Shown piece after piece: positions 43,741 to 52,277 of a DNA stretch of 64,000 bases. Both the position numbers and the translations under genes were made by a program. Origin of the DNA: Acidimicrobiales bacterium. GTDB lineage: Bacteria; Actinomycetota; Acidimicrobiia; Acidimicrobiales; Iamiaceae. Within the stretch, counting starts at the first letter, position 1; each line of letters begins with the position of its first letter. The notes below the pieces were generated by a model. The model was not told where the DNA came from. It ran no database searches and was given only the letters and a program-made list of their open reading frames with translations. The stretch lies in assembly GCA_025463985.1 (NCBI GenBank), contig JAODBM010000114.1, forward strand, positions 45,643 through 109,642. Reading direction: 5' to 3'.

Positions 43741-44465
43741 TCCTGCGGCCGAGCAACCGGCACTCGGACACGATCCACGAGCTGCTGCGTCACGTCCGCG
43801 CCGCCGGCTGCCTCGGCGTGCCCGAGGTCGTGGGCGTCGAACCCGATGGGCGTGAGCGGCTGGTGTTCGTGCCGGGGGACGTCCCCGTGCCGCCGTACCC
43901 GGCCTGGTCGCTGGCCGACGCGGTGCTGGCCTCCACCGCCCGCGTGCTGCGTCGGTTCCACGACGCCACCGTCGGCTTCGTGGCCACGTCAGCCGCGGGC
44001 TGGAGCGACGAGATGCGCGACCCCCTCGGCGGCGACGTGATCTGCCACAACGACGTCTGCCCCGAGAACGTCGTCTACCGCAGCGGGACTGCGATCGCGC
44101 TGCTCGACTTCGACTTCGCGGCGCCCGGCCGGCGGGTCTGGGATCTCGCCGCGTTGGCCCGCATGTGCGTGCCGGTCGACGCCGACGAGGATGCCGCCCG
44201 CACGGGACGCGGCGGGCTCGACGTCGGTGGCCGGTTGCGCGTCGTCGCTGACGGCTACGTGCTGGGGCCCGCCGAGCGCCTCGAGCTGCTCGACGTGCTG
44301 GGGCACCAGATCGAGCACGGCGGCGAGTTCGTGCGTCGCCGGGTCGCGGCCGGCGAAGCCGCGTTCATCGAGATGGACCGGATGATGGGCGGACCGGCCC
44401 GGTTCGATCGCCGTCGCCGCTGGTTCGCCGACCACCACGCCCGGTTCGCCCACCACCTGGCCTGA
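43686..44465 (+). CDS. APH-like phosphotransferase
   Basis: A protein of about 259 residues. VLVGGVANAGAVVRVGRHVLRPSN is the entry of aminoglycoside-phosphotransferase-like proteins; then GVEPDGRERLVFVPGDVPVPPYPAW, the catalytic ICHNDVCPENVVY (HxDxxxxN) and the metal loop ALLDFDFAAPGRRVWD. Kinase of an unknown small molecule. GTG at 43686 gives the normal N-terminus, but the frame is open back to 43524 (TTG), which would add three 18-residue repeats. No resistance role can be claimed. Confidence 0.8.
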   Translation: MLVGGVANAGAVVRVGRHVLRPSNRHSDTIHELLRHVRAAGCLGVPEVVGVEPDGRERLVFVPGDVPVPPYPAWSLADAVLASTARVLRRFHDATVGFVATSAAGWSDEMRDPLGGDVICHNDVCPENVVYRSGTAIALLDFDFAAPGRRVWDLAALARMCVPVDADEDAARTGRGGLDVGGRLRVVADGYVLGPAERLELLDVLGHQIEHGGEFVRRRVAAGEAAFIEMDRMMGGPARFDRRRRWFADHHARFAHHLA

Positions 44466-44507
44466 GCCGGGTGCGAGACGCCGCATCGGGCCAGCCGGTG
44501 TGTGCCG

Positions 44508-45170
44508 TCAGGCCTGCGGGAGGCTGGCGACCAGGGCGGCGCGTGCTGGCTGCCACTGTTCGGCCAGCAGGGCCTGCACCGGGGGAGGGAGCGGGCTGGT
44601 GATGCGCGCTGCGACGTCGGCGGGTGCGCCGTCGAGGAGCCAGGGGAGGAAGCGCGGCGGCACCGCTTCGGCCTGGCGCCGCTCGAGGAACGCCGCCATG
44701 TAGGCGTCGTCGGCGGCGCGCCGGATCAGCGGCACGCAGTCGCGCTCCTCGTGCGCGAGGTGCGCGGTCGTGACCTGCTGAGCCGCGGTGATGGCGTCCC
44801 GGGCGTGGGCCGCGCGTTCGGCCGTGGGGTCAGCGACGAGCGCCTCTACTGTCTGCCGCGCTCGATCGATCGCCGCGACGAGCTCGTCGTGCTCGGTCGC
44901 CATCGCCGCCAGCACGGGGCTCGCCTCGTGGCCGACGGAGGCAGCCACCTGCACGTAGATCTCATCGTCCTCGACCCGGTGGTGGTCGTGCAGCTCGATC
45001 TCGAACGCCGTCCAGTAGCGCTCGATCGCCGTGGCGTCGGCCATCGCTGGCCGGGTCCTCTCGGCCTGCGCGAGCACCGCGGTGGCGGCGACCAGCCGCT
45101 CGAGGTCGCGCCGGAAGGCGTCGTGCATCGCCATCAGGGTGGCCAGGCCGGTCTCGACCAGTGCAGTCAC
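44508..45170 (-). CDS. Hemerythrin-like protein
   Basis: A protein of about 220 residues. MHDAFRRDLERL, HDHHRVEDDEIY, EHDELV and HLAHEERDCVPLI supply the four-helix bundle His/Glu ligands for a diiron site, typical of HHE/hemerythrin domains in oxygen, NO or iron sensing. The GTG at 45170 has AGGAGC upstream. It faces a TetR gene across a 95-base intergenic region, so regulation by it is likely. Confidence 0.85.
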   Translation of the reverse strand: MTALVETGLATLMAMHDAFRRDLERLVAATAVLAQAERTRPAMADATAIERYWTAFEIELHDHHRVEDDEIYVQVAASVGHEASPVLAAMATEHDELVAAIDRARQTVEALVADPTAERAAHARDAITAAQQVTTAHLAHEERDCVPLIRRAADDAYMAAFLERRQAEAVPPRFLPWLLDGAPADVAARITSPLPPPVQALLAEQWQPARAALVASLPQA

Positions 45171-45223
45171 GGAAGCTCCTTTGGTGCGACGGGATGGCGG
45201 CGTCGTTCGCCGCGCACTTTCTG

Positions 45224-45259
45224 TGTGGATCAACACTCTGCGCAGAATCAAGTTATGAT
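45224..45259 (+). promoter_or_regulatory. Promoter and near-palindrome for the hemerythrin-linked TetR gene
   Basis: TCAACA and TATGAT hexamers 18 bases apart end six bases before the TetR GTG, so the mRNA would be leaderless. TGTGGATCAACA, a 12-base near-palindrome, overlaps the -35 and could be the operator. Confidence 0.5.
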
Positions 45260-45265
45260 GTCAAC

Positions 45266-46006
45266 GTGGACGTTGCCGGGAAGCGCAGCTACGACGCGGC
45301 GAAGCGCAAAGCACGAGCGGCCGTGGAGCGGGATGCGACGCGGCGCAAGGTGGTGGAGGCCGCGCGTGACCTGTTCGCCAGCCGCGGCTATGTCGCGACG
45401 ACGGTGCAGGACATCGCGACCGAAGCCGGCGTGGCCCTGCAATCCGTCTACAACGCGGGTGGCAGCAAGGCCGAGCTGCTCCACCTGGCCGCCGACCTCG
45501 CGGTCGCCGGGGACCACGGCGACCAGAAGCTCGTCGCCCGGCCGGCCATCGGCGACATCGGGGCCGAGCCCGACCTGCGTCGCCAGCTCGCGATGTTCGC
45601 CCGCTTCGTCGCGACCACGATCGACCGCGCGCTGCCGATCTTCACGGCCGAACGCGAGGCGGCGGCGGTCGACCCTCGCGCCGCGGCCCACCTGCAGGAG
45701 GCCAGGTCGTTGCGGCTCGAGACGTTCCGCGGCATCGTGCGGCTGCTCGCGCTCGACCAGGCCGATGGCGTCGCAGCGACGCCGGCGGCGGTCGACGAGC
45801 TGGCCACGACCATCTGGTCGATCGCCAGCCCCGAGGTCTTCCTCCTGCAGAGCGCGACCCTCGCCTGGTCCGGCGCCGACTTCGAGCCCTGGCTCATCGA
45901 GCTCTTCACCCGCCTCGTAGCCCCCCGCCCCCCCACCCAGTCGGGCCGGCCCGGCAGATCCGGCCGGCCCGGCAAGAAGCGCCCGCCCGGCAGGTCGACC
46001 GCGTGA
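45266..46006 (+). CDS. TetR-family regulator
   Basis: A protein of about 246 residues. RRKVVEAARDLFASRGYVATTVQDIATEAGVALQSVYNAGGSKAE is the HTH, with an unusual YNAGGSK in place of YxxFxSK. The C-terminal domain is helical and ends in a Gly/Pro/Arg low-complexity tail rich in SGRPGRSGRPG. It probably controls the divergent hemerythrin gene. GTG at 45266. Confidence 0.85.
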   Translation: MDVAGKRSYDAAKRKARAAVERDATRRKVVEAARDLFASRGYVATTVQDIATEAGVALQSVYNAGGSKAELLHLAADLAVAGDHGDQKLVARPAIGDIGAEPDLRRQLAMFARFVATTIDRALPIFTAEREAAAVDPRAAAHLQEARSLRLETFRGIVRLLALDQADGVAATPAAVDELATTIWSIASPEVFLLQSATLAWSGADFEPWLIELFTRLVAPRPPTQSGRPGRSGRPGKKRPPGRSTA

Positions 46007-46195
46007 ACCCGCCGCGTGCGAGTTGAGTCGCCCCCACCCCCCCGCCCACCACGTCGGGCCCGTCCACCAAGTCGGGCCTGCCACCAAGACGGGCCGAACC
46101 GGCCAGTCGGGCCGCCGCCATGCGAGTTGACGCGGCCCCGCCGACGGCGCCCTGGCCTGGTCTGGCCTGGCCTGGCCTCGCCGCGTCAGCTGCCG
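46007..46195. repeat. GC-rich degenerate repeats after the TetR gene
   Basis: Repeats of GTCGGGCC, CCACCAAG and GGCCTGG-type units continue the low-complexity 3' end of the TetR gene to the stop of the next one. No coding support. Confidence 0.55.
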
Positions 46196-46498
46196 TTAGA
46201 GGCGCTCGAAGGCGACGCGGGCAGCGTCCGACTGGCGCCGCTCCTGGGCCACCGCCCACTGGCGGGTGGGACGATCCACGGCGACGGTGGTCCATCCCGG
46301 TCCGTCCTCGTCGCTGAGGTGGATCAGCAGCGTGTGCGGGTCGTGCTCGACGCGCAGGCGGTGGCGGGGGTTGACCTGCTCGTGCAGGGAACGGAAGACG
46401 GTGCCCGGCGTCGCGTCCTCGGCGACGAAGGAGGTCCAAGCGCCGCCGGCCGCCTTCGGTCGGGTGGGACGTTCGGCGTCACGAGGATCGGTGAACAT
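46196..46498 (-). CDS. Hypothetical small protein
   Basis: A protein of 100 residues starting MFTDPRDAERPTRPKAAGGA. The body (TVFRSLHEQVNPRHRLRVEHDPHTLLIHLSDEDG, GWTTVAVDRPTRQWAVAQE) looks folded. I do not recognise the family. ATG at 46498 has GGAAAGG upstream. Resembles no toxin or enzyme motif that I can name. Confidence 0.55.
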   Translation of the reverse strand: MFTDPRDAERPTRPKAAGGAWTSFVAEDATPGTVFRSLHEQVNPRHRLRVEHDPHTLLIHLSDEDGPGWTTVAVDRPTRQWAVAQERRQSDAARVAFERL

Positions 46499-46573
46499 GG
46501 GCGCGACCTTTCCGAACCGGCAGGGCCGCGCCATGGTGGCACCCGTCCCACCCGAGCGCCGTGGCCGCGCGTG

Positions 46574-47311
46574 CTAGCCGCGCTGGCGGCTCACGGCCTC
46601 GTTCACGACCCGCTGGACCGCGGCGAGATCCACGGGGTCGTCGAGCGCGAGGAACCGGATCGTCGTGGCGACCGCTCCGGTCCGCACGGTGACCGTGCCG
46701 GTGTGGAGCGCGTGCTTGGCGCCGGTCGGTGAGGTCACGACGTACTCGCCGGTCGTGTTGACCATCTGCGTGGCGCGGCTGAGGAAGCGGCCGCCCGGCA
46801 GGATGCCACCCTGGACCTTGGCGCCGAACTGGGCCCGCACCGCCCGATCCAGGCAGCTCGTCCCCGGGGGCGTCGACACGGTGGCCACGCTCCACTGCGC
46901 ATGTCCGGCGTCGACGAAGACCGTGGTGCGCACGGAGATCAACGAGCCCGGACCGGTCGGCAGATGCCCGCGGACGAGGTCGGCGCTTGCGTGGCCGGCC
47001 AACTCGGCCGCCGATCGGCTCGCCTCGGGCGGGCAGCGGAGCGCGTCGGCGCTGCTGGGACTGCTCGTACGCCACCCGCTGCCGGCCGCCGAGAGCGCGA
47101 CGTCGACCGCGTCAGCGCGTCCCTTCGGTTCGCCGCGCCCCCAGTCGGCGCCGACGCCGTTCGAGCGGAGCAGGCTCGTGGACGGACGACGGCTGAGCAG
47201 GGTCATGGCCCCGATCGAGATGATCGGTATGCACAGCGCCAGCGTGAGCGAGCGACTGGTGATCCGCGCCGACGGCGCGGACTTCTGGCGGGTCGACGAC
47301 CTCTTCGACAT
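46574..47311 (-). CDS. Hypothetical secreted or membrane-anchored protein
   Basis: A protein of about 245 residues. MSKRSSTRQKSAPSARITSRSLTLALCIPIISIGAMTLL is a basic leader plus one hydrophobic helix, so type II membrane or exported. The remainder has VRTTVFVDAGHAQWSVATV and GKVQGGILPGG-like beta patterns. No known domain. ATG at 47311 follows GGAAGGCG. Confidence 0.6.
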   Translation of the reverse strand: MSKRSSTRQKSAPSARITSRSLTLALCIPIISIGAMTLLSRRPSTSLLRSNGVGADWGRGEPKGRADAVDVALSAAGSGWRTSSPSSADALRCPPEASRSAAELAGHASADLVRGHLPTGPGSLISVRTTVFVDAGHAQWSVATVSTPPGTSCLDRAVRAQFGAKVQGGILPGGRFLSRATQMVNTTGEYVVTSPTGAKHALHTGTVTVRTGAVATTIRFLALDDPVDLAAVQRVVNEAVSRQRG

Positions 47312-47433
47312 CGCCTTCCATCGGCACCACCGCGCAGCAGCTGAGCCCATGGCACACGTTCGACGGGTTTCGCCGCGCATCCTCCACAGCGATCACCGCC
47401 TGGGACACCGACCAACAGCCGCTGGCGGTACCG

Positions 47434-49260
47434 CTAGCCGGCCGGGACGATGCGGGCCACGGCGCCGGAGCGCAGGCAGAGGCGCTCGCCGGGCTGCAGG
47501 CCGAACCCGAGGCGTTCGGCCCCGAAGGGGAGCGGTGTGACGGCCCAGCGCTGACCGATGGCCGGCGGGTGCGGCACGAAGTCGGCCCGTCGAGGAGCGC
47601 CGCTGCCGGTCGCCGCCCACAGCGCCGGTCGGGACGAGTCGAGCCACGAGGACCCCGGCCGGACGTCGAGCTGCAGGACCCAGCTGCCGAGCGGCACCCG
47701 GCTGGAGAGTGGCACCCAGACCACGAGCGGTCCCGACGACGCGTCCCAACACCGCCCCGCCGCCGCGGCCCGATCGACCATCAGCGAGGCCTGGCCCACC
47801 AAGCCGACCGGGCGCACGATGCCCTTCAGGCCGGGAGCGACGAGCTGCCGGCTGAGATCGTTGAAGCGCATGTCCCGCACGGCGAAGCTCATGGTGCGCG
47901 AGAGGAACGTGAAGCGGGCGAGCAGGGCGGGGGCCAGGTCCGGTCCGGCGGGCACGTCGAGCATCGAGAGGCCGGGCCGCACGCTCCGCTGCTCGCGGTA
48001 GCTCGCCACGAAGCGGTCGCGATAGGCGCGGCTGGCCCGGGGGCCGATGGACCGGGCCTGTGCGGCTTGGCCGAGGAGACCGAGCGCAACGAGCACGCCG
48101 GTCACGACGAAGGCGGTGCGGTGGCTGACGCTTCGGTCTCGTCCGGCCTCCGGCGGCCGCCGCTCCGGCCGCTCCCGCGTCCAGGTCGCCGCGAACAGCA
48201 CCGGTGCGATCCAGGCGAGATCGGCGTCGTAGCGCTGGTCAGACGCGGCCGACCAGCCGAGCAAGCCGAACCGAGCCCACGCCACCAGTACGGCGCGGAC
48301 CGAGACGACGACCACGACGATCGCCACCGCCCACCAGCCACGGTGCCCGACCACGCGCGACCACCAGGCGAGTCCGAGGCCGCCGGCAGCGAGGGCCACG
48401 GCCACGGTCAGCGCTTCTGACCCCCCGAGCTGGAGCCCGCCCACGCCGGTGCCGAGCAGGCCCGGCAGGTAGCCCCGGGCCACAGCCACGAACGGGAACT
48501 GCAGGAGCGTCGCGGGCCCCGGACGTCCGGCGCCGATGCCCGGGCTCAGCGTGCTCGTGAGCACCAGCGAACCGATGCACGGCACCGCGTAGGCGGCCCA
48601 GGCCGGCCACCGCGCCGCCAGCCCGCGCACCCGCTCAGCCGGCCCGCCCGTGGTGAACCAGGCGAGCGTGATGGCCACGACGAGCACCACGAAGACGATC
48701 GAGCCTTCTTGCACCGACAGGGCGCCGGTCAACCCCAACGTGGCGGCGAGCAGCGACCGGCGGCTCCGCCGCTCGAGCCAGCGCACGTGCCCCAGCACGA
48801 ACACGAGCGCACCCGCCGCACCGGGCACGGCGTTGAGCCCGGCCGACCACCAAGTGGTCGCGCCCACCCACAGGGTGCTGGCCCCCGTGAGCGCCACCGC
48901 GGCGAGCGCGGCCCGCCGCGAGGCCCCGAGGGCGCGCGCCAGCGGACCGACCAGCGCGAGCACGACCGCGTAGGCGCCGATCATCTCGGCTTGCGCCCAG
49001 CCGTAGCGTCCGTCGCCGGGCCGTGCCACCAGCCACGCGAGCGCCATGAAGCCAGGCACCACGTGTCCGAACAGATTGCGGGTCAGGTAGTGCCACCCGA
49101 ACCCCATCGAGCGGGCCTCGGTCAGGTTGTAGAGGTCGTCGGAGAAGAACCAGCCCCGGTTGACCAGCACGGCCATCCAGGCGCTGAGGGCGACGACCGT
49201 GACCAGCGCGGCCACGTGTGAGCGCTCGACCACGTGTCGGCGCACGCCCGCTGACCCCAT
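47434..49260 (-). CDS. Large polytopic membrane protein, GT-C/PMT-like
   Basis: A protein of 608 residues with about ten hydrophobic helices over residues 15-400, then an extracytoplasmic C-terminal domain. WFFSDDLYNLTEARSMGFGWHYL near residue 38 carries an acidic pair in the first loop, as in GT-C glycosyltransferases, but there is no family-specific motif to prove this. Candidates are a glycosyl- or mannosyltransferase, or an O-antigen-like protein. No partner genes. Confidence 0.65.
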   Translation of the reverse strand: MGSAGVRRHVVERSHVAALVTVVALSAWMAVLVNRGWFFSDDLYNLTEARSMGFGWHYLTRNLFGHVVPGFMALAWLVARPGDGRYGWAQAEMIGAYAVVLALVGPLARALGASRRAALAAVALTGASTLWVGATTWWSAGLNAVPGAAGALVFVLGHVRWLERRSRRSLLAATLGLTGALSVQEGSIVFVVLVVAITLAWFTTGGPAERVRGLAARWPAWAAYAVPCIGSLVLTSTLSPGIGAGRPGPATLLQFPFVAVARGYLPGLLGTGVGGLQLGGSEALTVAVALAAGGLGLAWWSRVVGHRGWWAVAIVVVVVSVRAVLVAWARFGLLGWSAASDQRYDADLAWIAPVLFAATWTRERPERRPPEAGRDRSVSHRTAFVVTGVLVALGLLGQAAQARSIGPRASRAYRDRFVASYREQRSVRPGLSMLDVPAGPDLAPALLARFTFLSRTMSFAVRDMRFNDLSRQLVAPGLKGIVRPVGLVGQASLMVDRAAAAGRCWDASSGPLVVWVPLSSRVPLGSWVLQLDVRPGSSWLDSSRPALWAATGSGAPRRADFVPHPPAIGQRWAVTPLPFGAERLGFGLQPGERLCLRSGAVARIVPAG

Positions 49261-49301
49261 CGCACCCGACGCTAGAGGAGCACCCCCCGGCCCCCGCAGC
49301 T

Positions 49302-49494
49302 CATTCCCCGCGCCGACTCGCTCGCCGTCTGCGCTGGTCAGTCGTGCATCCAGCGCCGAGGCGCTCGCCGTCCATAGTCGGGCTTCGTCTGCCGTGGCGT
49401 CGGCCGCTGTTGCTTGGTGCGAGGGGTCGTGGTCGCTTGGTGGTCAGGCCGTGGGGTCAGCCTGGCTGCCCGCGCCGACGCGCTCGCCGTCCGT
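49302..49494. repeat. Coding-derived short repeats at the 3' end of the MFS gene
   Basis: Three copies of GCGCCGAC-CGCTCGCCGTC (about 20 bases) at about 49,311, 49,354 and 49,471. The last lies inside the MFS gene, where it encodes DGERVGAG; the others are in the noncoding gap of about 180 bases. Confidence 0.5.
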
Positions 49495-51198
49495 TGTCAC
49501 GGCTTCATGGGCTGTGGCTTCACGTGACGTGTCAGCCGCTGGTGCTCGGTGTGACATGTCCTCCGGGCTGGCGAGCAGGTCACCGAACGCGGGCGGCACG
49601 CCGGCGAGCCCGACCTCGGCCACGTGCTCGGCTGCGTCCCGCGCTCCGTCGGCGGGGTGCCCGTGACCGTGGGTGACCCGGTGCGGCAGGTAGCGCAGCA
49701 CGATGACCGCGGCGAGCACCGCGAGCACCGCCCCGACCGTGACCGCGAGGTGGACGCCGTCGATGAACGCGACCTCCGCGCCCTGGGTCAGCGGCCGGCC
49801 GATCTGCGCGGGCAGCTGTGCGGCCGTCTGCAGGGCGCCGGCGAGCGACGTGCGGGACGCGGCCCGCGCGGCAGCCGGAAGGTTGGCGGTGAGGCCGTCG
49901 ACCCGGCCGGCGTACTGCGAGGCGGCGAGGCTGCCCATGATCGCGACGCCCAGGGCCGCGCCCAGCTCGCGGGTGGCGTCGTTCATCGCCGATCCGGCAC
50001 CGGCCCGCCGTGGCGGCACCGCGGACATGATCGCCGAGGTCATCGGCGACATCGAGAGCGCCATGCCGCTGCCCAGCGGAACGAAGCAGGCGAGGATGTA
50101 CGGGTACGAGGTCGACGTTCCGATCCCGCGGAACATCAGCAGCCCGACGCCGGCGAGGAACATGCCGCTGGAGACGGCACGGTTCGCGCCGAACCGCTCG
50201 CTCAGGCGGGGGGTGAGTGGGGCCACGACGATCATGATCGGCCCCATCGGGAGGACCCGCAGCGCCGCGCCCATGGCCGAGTAGTGGAGGATCAGCTGGA
50301 GGTACTGCGTGATCAGGAACATCACGCCGAACATCGCCATGAACACCAGGACCATGCCGGCGGTGCTCGTGCTGAACGCACCGTTCTTGAAGTACTGCAT
50401 GTCCAGCATCGGCACGGGCGTGTGCCGCTCCCAGAGCACGAAGAGCACCAGCACGACCGCGCTGGCGGCGAACGCCCCGAGGGTCGTGGCGCTGGCCCAG
50501 CCTGTGGTTGGCGCCTCGATGAGGCCGTAGACCAGGGCGACGATGCCGAGGATCGACAGCCCGGCACCGACCGGATCGAGCTGGCCCTGCTCGTGGTCCC
50601 GCGACTTCGGGATGAGCAGGTAGCCAGCGACCAGCGCCAGCGCCACGATCGGGACGTTGACGAGGAAGACCGAGCCGTACCAGAAGTGCCCGAGCAGGAA
50701 GCCGCTGGCCACCGGCCCGATCGCGCCGGCGCCCCCGGCGACCGCTGCCCAGATCGAGATGGCCTTCGTGCGCTCTTCTGCCGGGAAGACGTTGACGAGG
50801 ATCGACAGCGTCGACGGCATGATGAACGCCGCCCCCGTGCCCATCAGGGCGCGGCTGGCGATCAGCTGCCACATCTGCGTCGACAGCGACGCCGCGACGC
50901 ACGAGATGAGGAACAGCACGAGCCCGAGCTGCAGCGCCCCCTTGCGGCCGAACCGGTCCCCAATGGCGCCGGTCGAGAAGAGCAGGCCCGCGAACACCAG
51001 CGAGTAGACGGCGATCACCCATTGCAGCTGCGACTCGGTGGCGCGCAGATCCCGCGACAGCGTCGGGATCGCGACGTTGAGGCTCGAGTTGCCCACCACG
51101 ATGATGAGCAGGCTCATGCAGAGCACCGACAAGATCAGCCAGCGTCGGCGATGGACGCTCTCGTCGGCGATGGGTTTCAGGGTTCGGGGGGACGTCAT
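49444..51198 (-). CDS. DHA2-type MFS drug exporter
   Basis: A protein of about 584 residues with 14 predicted membrane helices of the EmrB/QacA type. WLILSVLCMSLLIIVVGNSSLNVAIPTLSRDL is helix 1, with GDRFGRKGALQLG the loop A motif. ALMGTGAAFIMPSTLSIL is the D-type helix. Likely exports hydrophobic or toxic compounds with proton antiport. The start ATG at 51198 has GAGGAGCC upstream. The C-terminus is low complexity. Divergent from a TetR gene that likely represses it. Confidence 0.9.
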   Translation of the reverse strand: MTSPRTLKPIADESVHRRRWLILSVLCMSLLIIVVGNSSLNVAIPTLSRDLRATESQLQWVIAVYSLVFAGLLFSTGAIGDRFGRKGALQLGLVLFLISCVAASLSTQMWQLIASRALMGTGAAFIMPSTLSILVNVFPAEERTKAISIWAAVAGGAGAIGPVASGFLLGHFWYGSVFLVNVPIVALALVAGYLLIPKSRDHEQGQLDPVGAGLSILGIVALVYGLIEAPTTGWASATTLGAFAASAVVLVLFVLWERHTPVPMLDMQYFKNGAFSTSTAGMVLVFMAMFGVMFLITQYLQLILHYSAMGAALRVLPMGPIMIVVAPLTPRLSERFGANRAVSSGMFLAGVGLLMFRGIGTSTSYPYILACFVPLGSGMALSMSPMTSAIMSAVPPRRAGAGSAMNDATRELGAALGVAIMGSLAASQYAGRVDGLTANLPAAARAASRTSLAGALQTAAQLPAQIGRPLTQGAEVAFIDGVHLAVTVGAVLAVLAAVIVLRYLPHRVTHGHGHPADGARDAAEHVAEVGLAGVPPAFGDLLASPEDMSHRAPAADTSREATAHEAVTTDGERVGAGSQADPTA

Positions 51199-51286
51199 CG
51201 GGCTCCTCGCCATGGCGGCCGGCGGGATGGTTGTGCGGGCAAAGGGTATTCTGGCACTCAGTAACATTTCAGTTCAAGTCCTAAAA

Positions 51287-51322
51287 GAATCTGAGTTTCT
51301 ATTGGGTCATCGACTCAGATTC
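51287..51322. promoter_or_regulatory. Perfect 10-bp inverted repeat, TetR operator candidate
   Basis: GAATCTGAGT and ACTCAGATTC are separated by 16 bases in the MFS/TetR intergenic region. The region is much more AT-rich than surrounding DNA. The arms flank the -35 element of the TetR promoter. Confidence 0.7.
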
Positions 51323-51331
51323 CGCTAGACT
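51302..51331 (+). promoter_or_regulatory. Promoter for the MFS-linked TetR gene
   Basis: TTGGGT and TAGACT with an 18-base spacer end seven bases before the GTG start, which fits a leaderless transcript. It lies inside the inverted repeat, consistent with autorepression. Confidence 0.45.
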
Positions 51332-51338
51332 GCTCGTC

Positions 51339-51998
51339 GTGGATCGCACCCCACCCCCGCCGGACGCCCGAGTTGCAGGCGTCGAGCCCGCCGCGCTGGG
51401 CCTGCGCGAGCGCAAGAAGTTGCGCACGCAGAAGGACCTGCAGGCGGCCGCGCTCCGGCTCTTCGCCGAGCACGGGTTCGACCACGTGAGCACCGACGAC
51501 ATCGCCGCGGCTGCCGAAGTGTCGAAGACGACCTTCTATCGGTACTTCGACTCGAAGGAAGACGTGCTCCTCGGCGACAAGGCCGAGGCGCTGTGCCACA
51601 TGCGCGACGCGCTCGCCGGCCGGCCCGACACCGAGCCCCCCTTCGAGGCGCTGCGGGGCGCAGTCAAGGAGGTCGTCGGCCACTTCGCGCTCGACCGCGA
51701 GGCGTCTGGGCTCCGGCAGCGCCTGATGCGCGAGACGCCGTCGGCGATGGCTCGCAACCTCGAGCGGCAACGCGAGTGGGAGACGCTCGTGGCCGACTTC
51801 GTACGGCCCCGCCTCGCCCCCGGCGCGAACCGCGACCTGCTGGCCCGCGTCTATGCGGCCAACACCATGGCCACGATGCGGGCCACCATCGAGCACTGGC
51901 TCGACTCCGATGGCGCCGACGTCTCCGAGCTGCTCGACGAGGCCCTCGCCGCCTTCGCCGTCAGCGACGACCGCCGCCCCGCCCCCGCCCCGGCCTGA
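51339..51998 (+). CDS. TetR-family regulator
   Basis: A protein of 219 residues. LRERKKLRTQKDLQAAALRLFAEHGFDHVSTDDIAAAAEVSKTTFYRYFDSKED is a classical TetR HTH. The ligand domain is helical. The C-terminus is short Pro/Ala. It likely represses itself and the MFS exporter through the inverted repeat. GTG start at 51339. Confidence 0.88.
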   Translation: MDRTPPPPDARVAGVEPAALGLRERKKLRTQKDLQAAALRLFAEHGFDHVSTDDIAAAAEVSKTTFYRYFDSKEDVLLGDKAEALCHMRDALAGRPDTEPPFEALRGAVKEVVGHFALDREASGLRQRLMRETPSAMARNLERQREWETLVADFVRPRLAPGANRDLLARVYAANTMATMRATIEHWLDSDGADVSELLDEALAAFAVSDDRRPAPAPA

Positions 51999-52215
51999 CC
52001 TGAGTCGTGTTGGACGTGTTGGTGGCGCCGGTGCGCGCCGCGCGGGCCTGACCTGAGTCGGGCCGGACGTGTTGGTGGCGCCGGTGCGCGCCGCGCGGGC
52101 CTGACCTGAGTCGGGCCGGACGTGCTGGACGTGCTGGTGGCGCCGCCCGGGCCTGACCTGAGTCGGGCCGGACGTGCTGGACGTGCTGGTGGCGCCGCCC
52201 GGGCCTGACCTGAGC
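51994..52215 (+). repeat. 52-53-bp tandem repeat after the TetR stop
   Basis: CCTGACCTGAG recurs at 51,994, 52,047, 52,100, 52,152 and 52,204. Copies 1-2 and 3-4 form two subtypes. The first copy includes the TetR stop codon. The following 60 bases hold GCTGGACGGGCTGGACGGG short repeats up to the next gene. Confidence 0.8.
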
Positions 52216-52277
52216 CCTCAGCCTGCGCGACCCCGTGCTGGATGTGCTGGACGGGCTGGACGGGCTTGCCGTGCTGG

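Noticed and set aside
42963-43961. Minus-strand 332-codon ORF across the 54-bp array
   Set aside because: Translates to Pro/Thr/Arg and HTAYEHL strings caused by the repeat itself. The plus strand holds the conserved phosphotransferase, so the minus ORF is a shadow.
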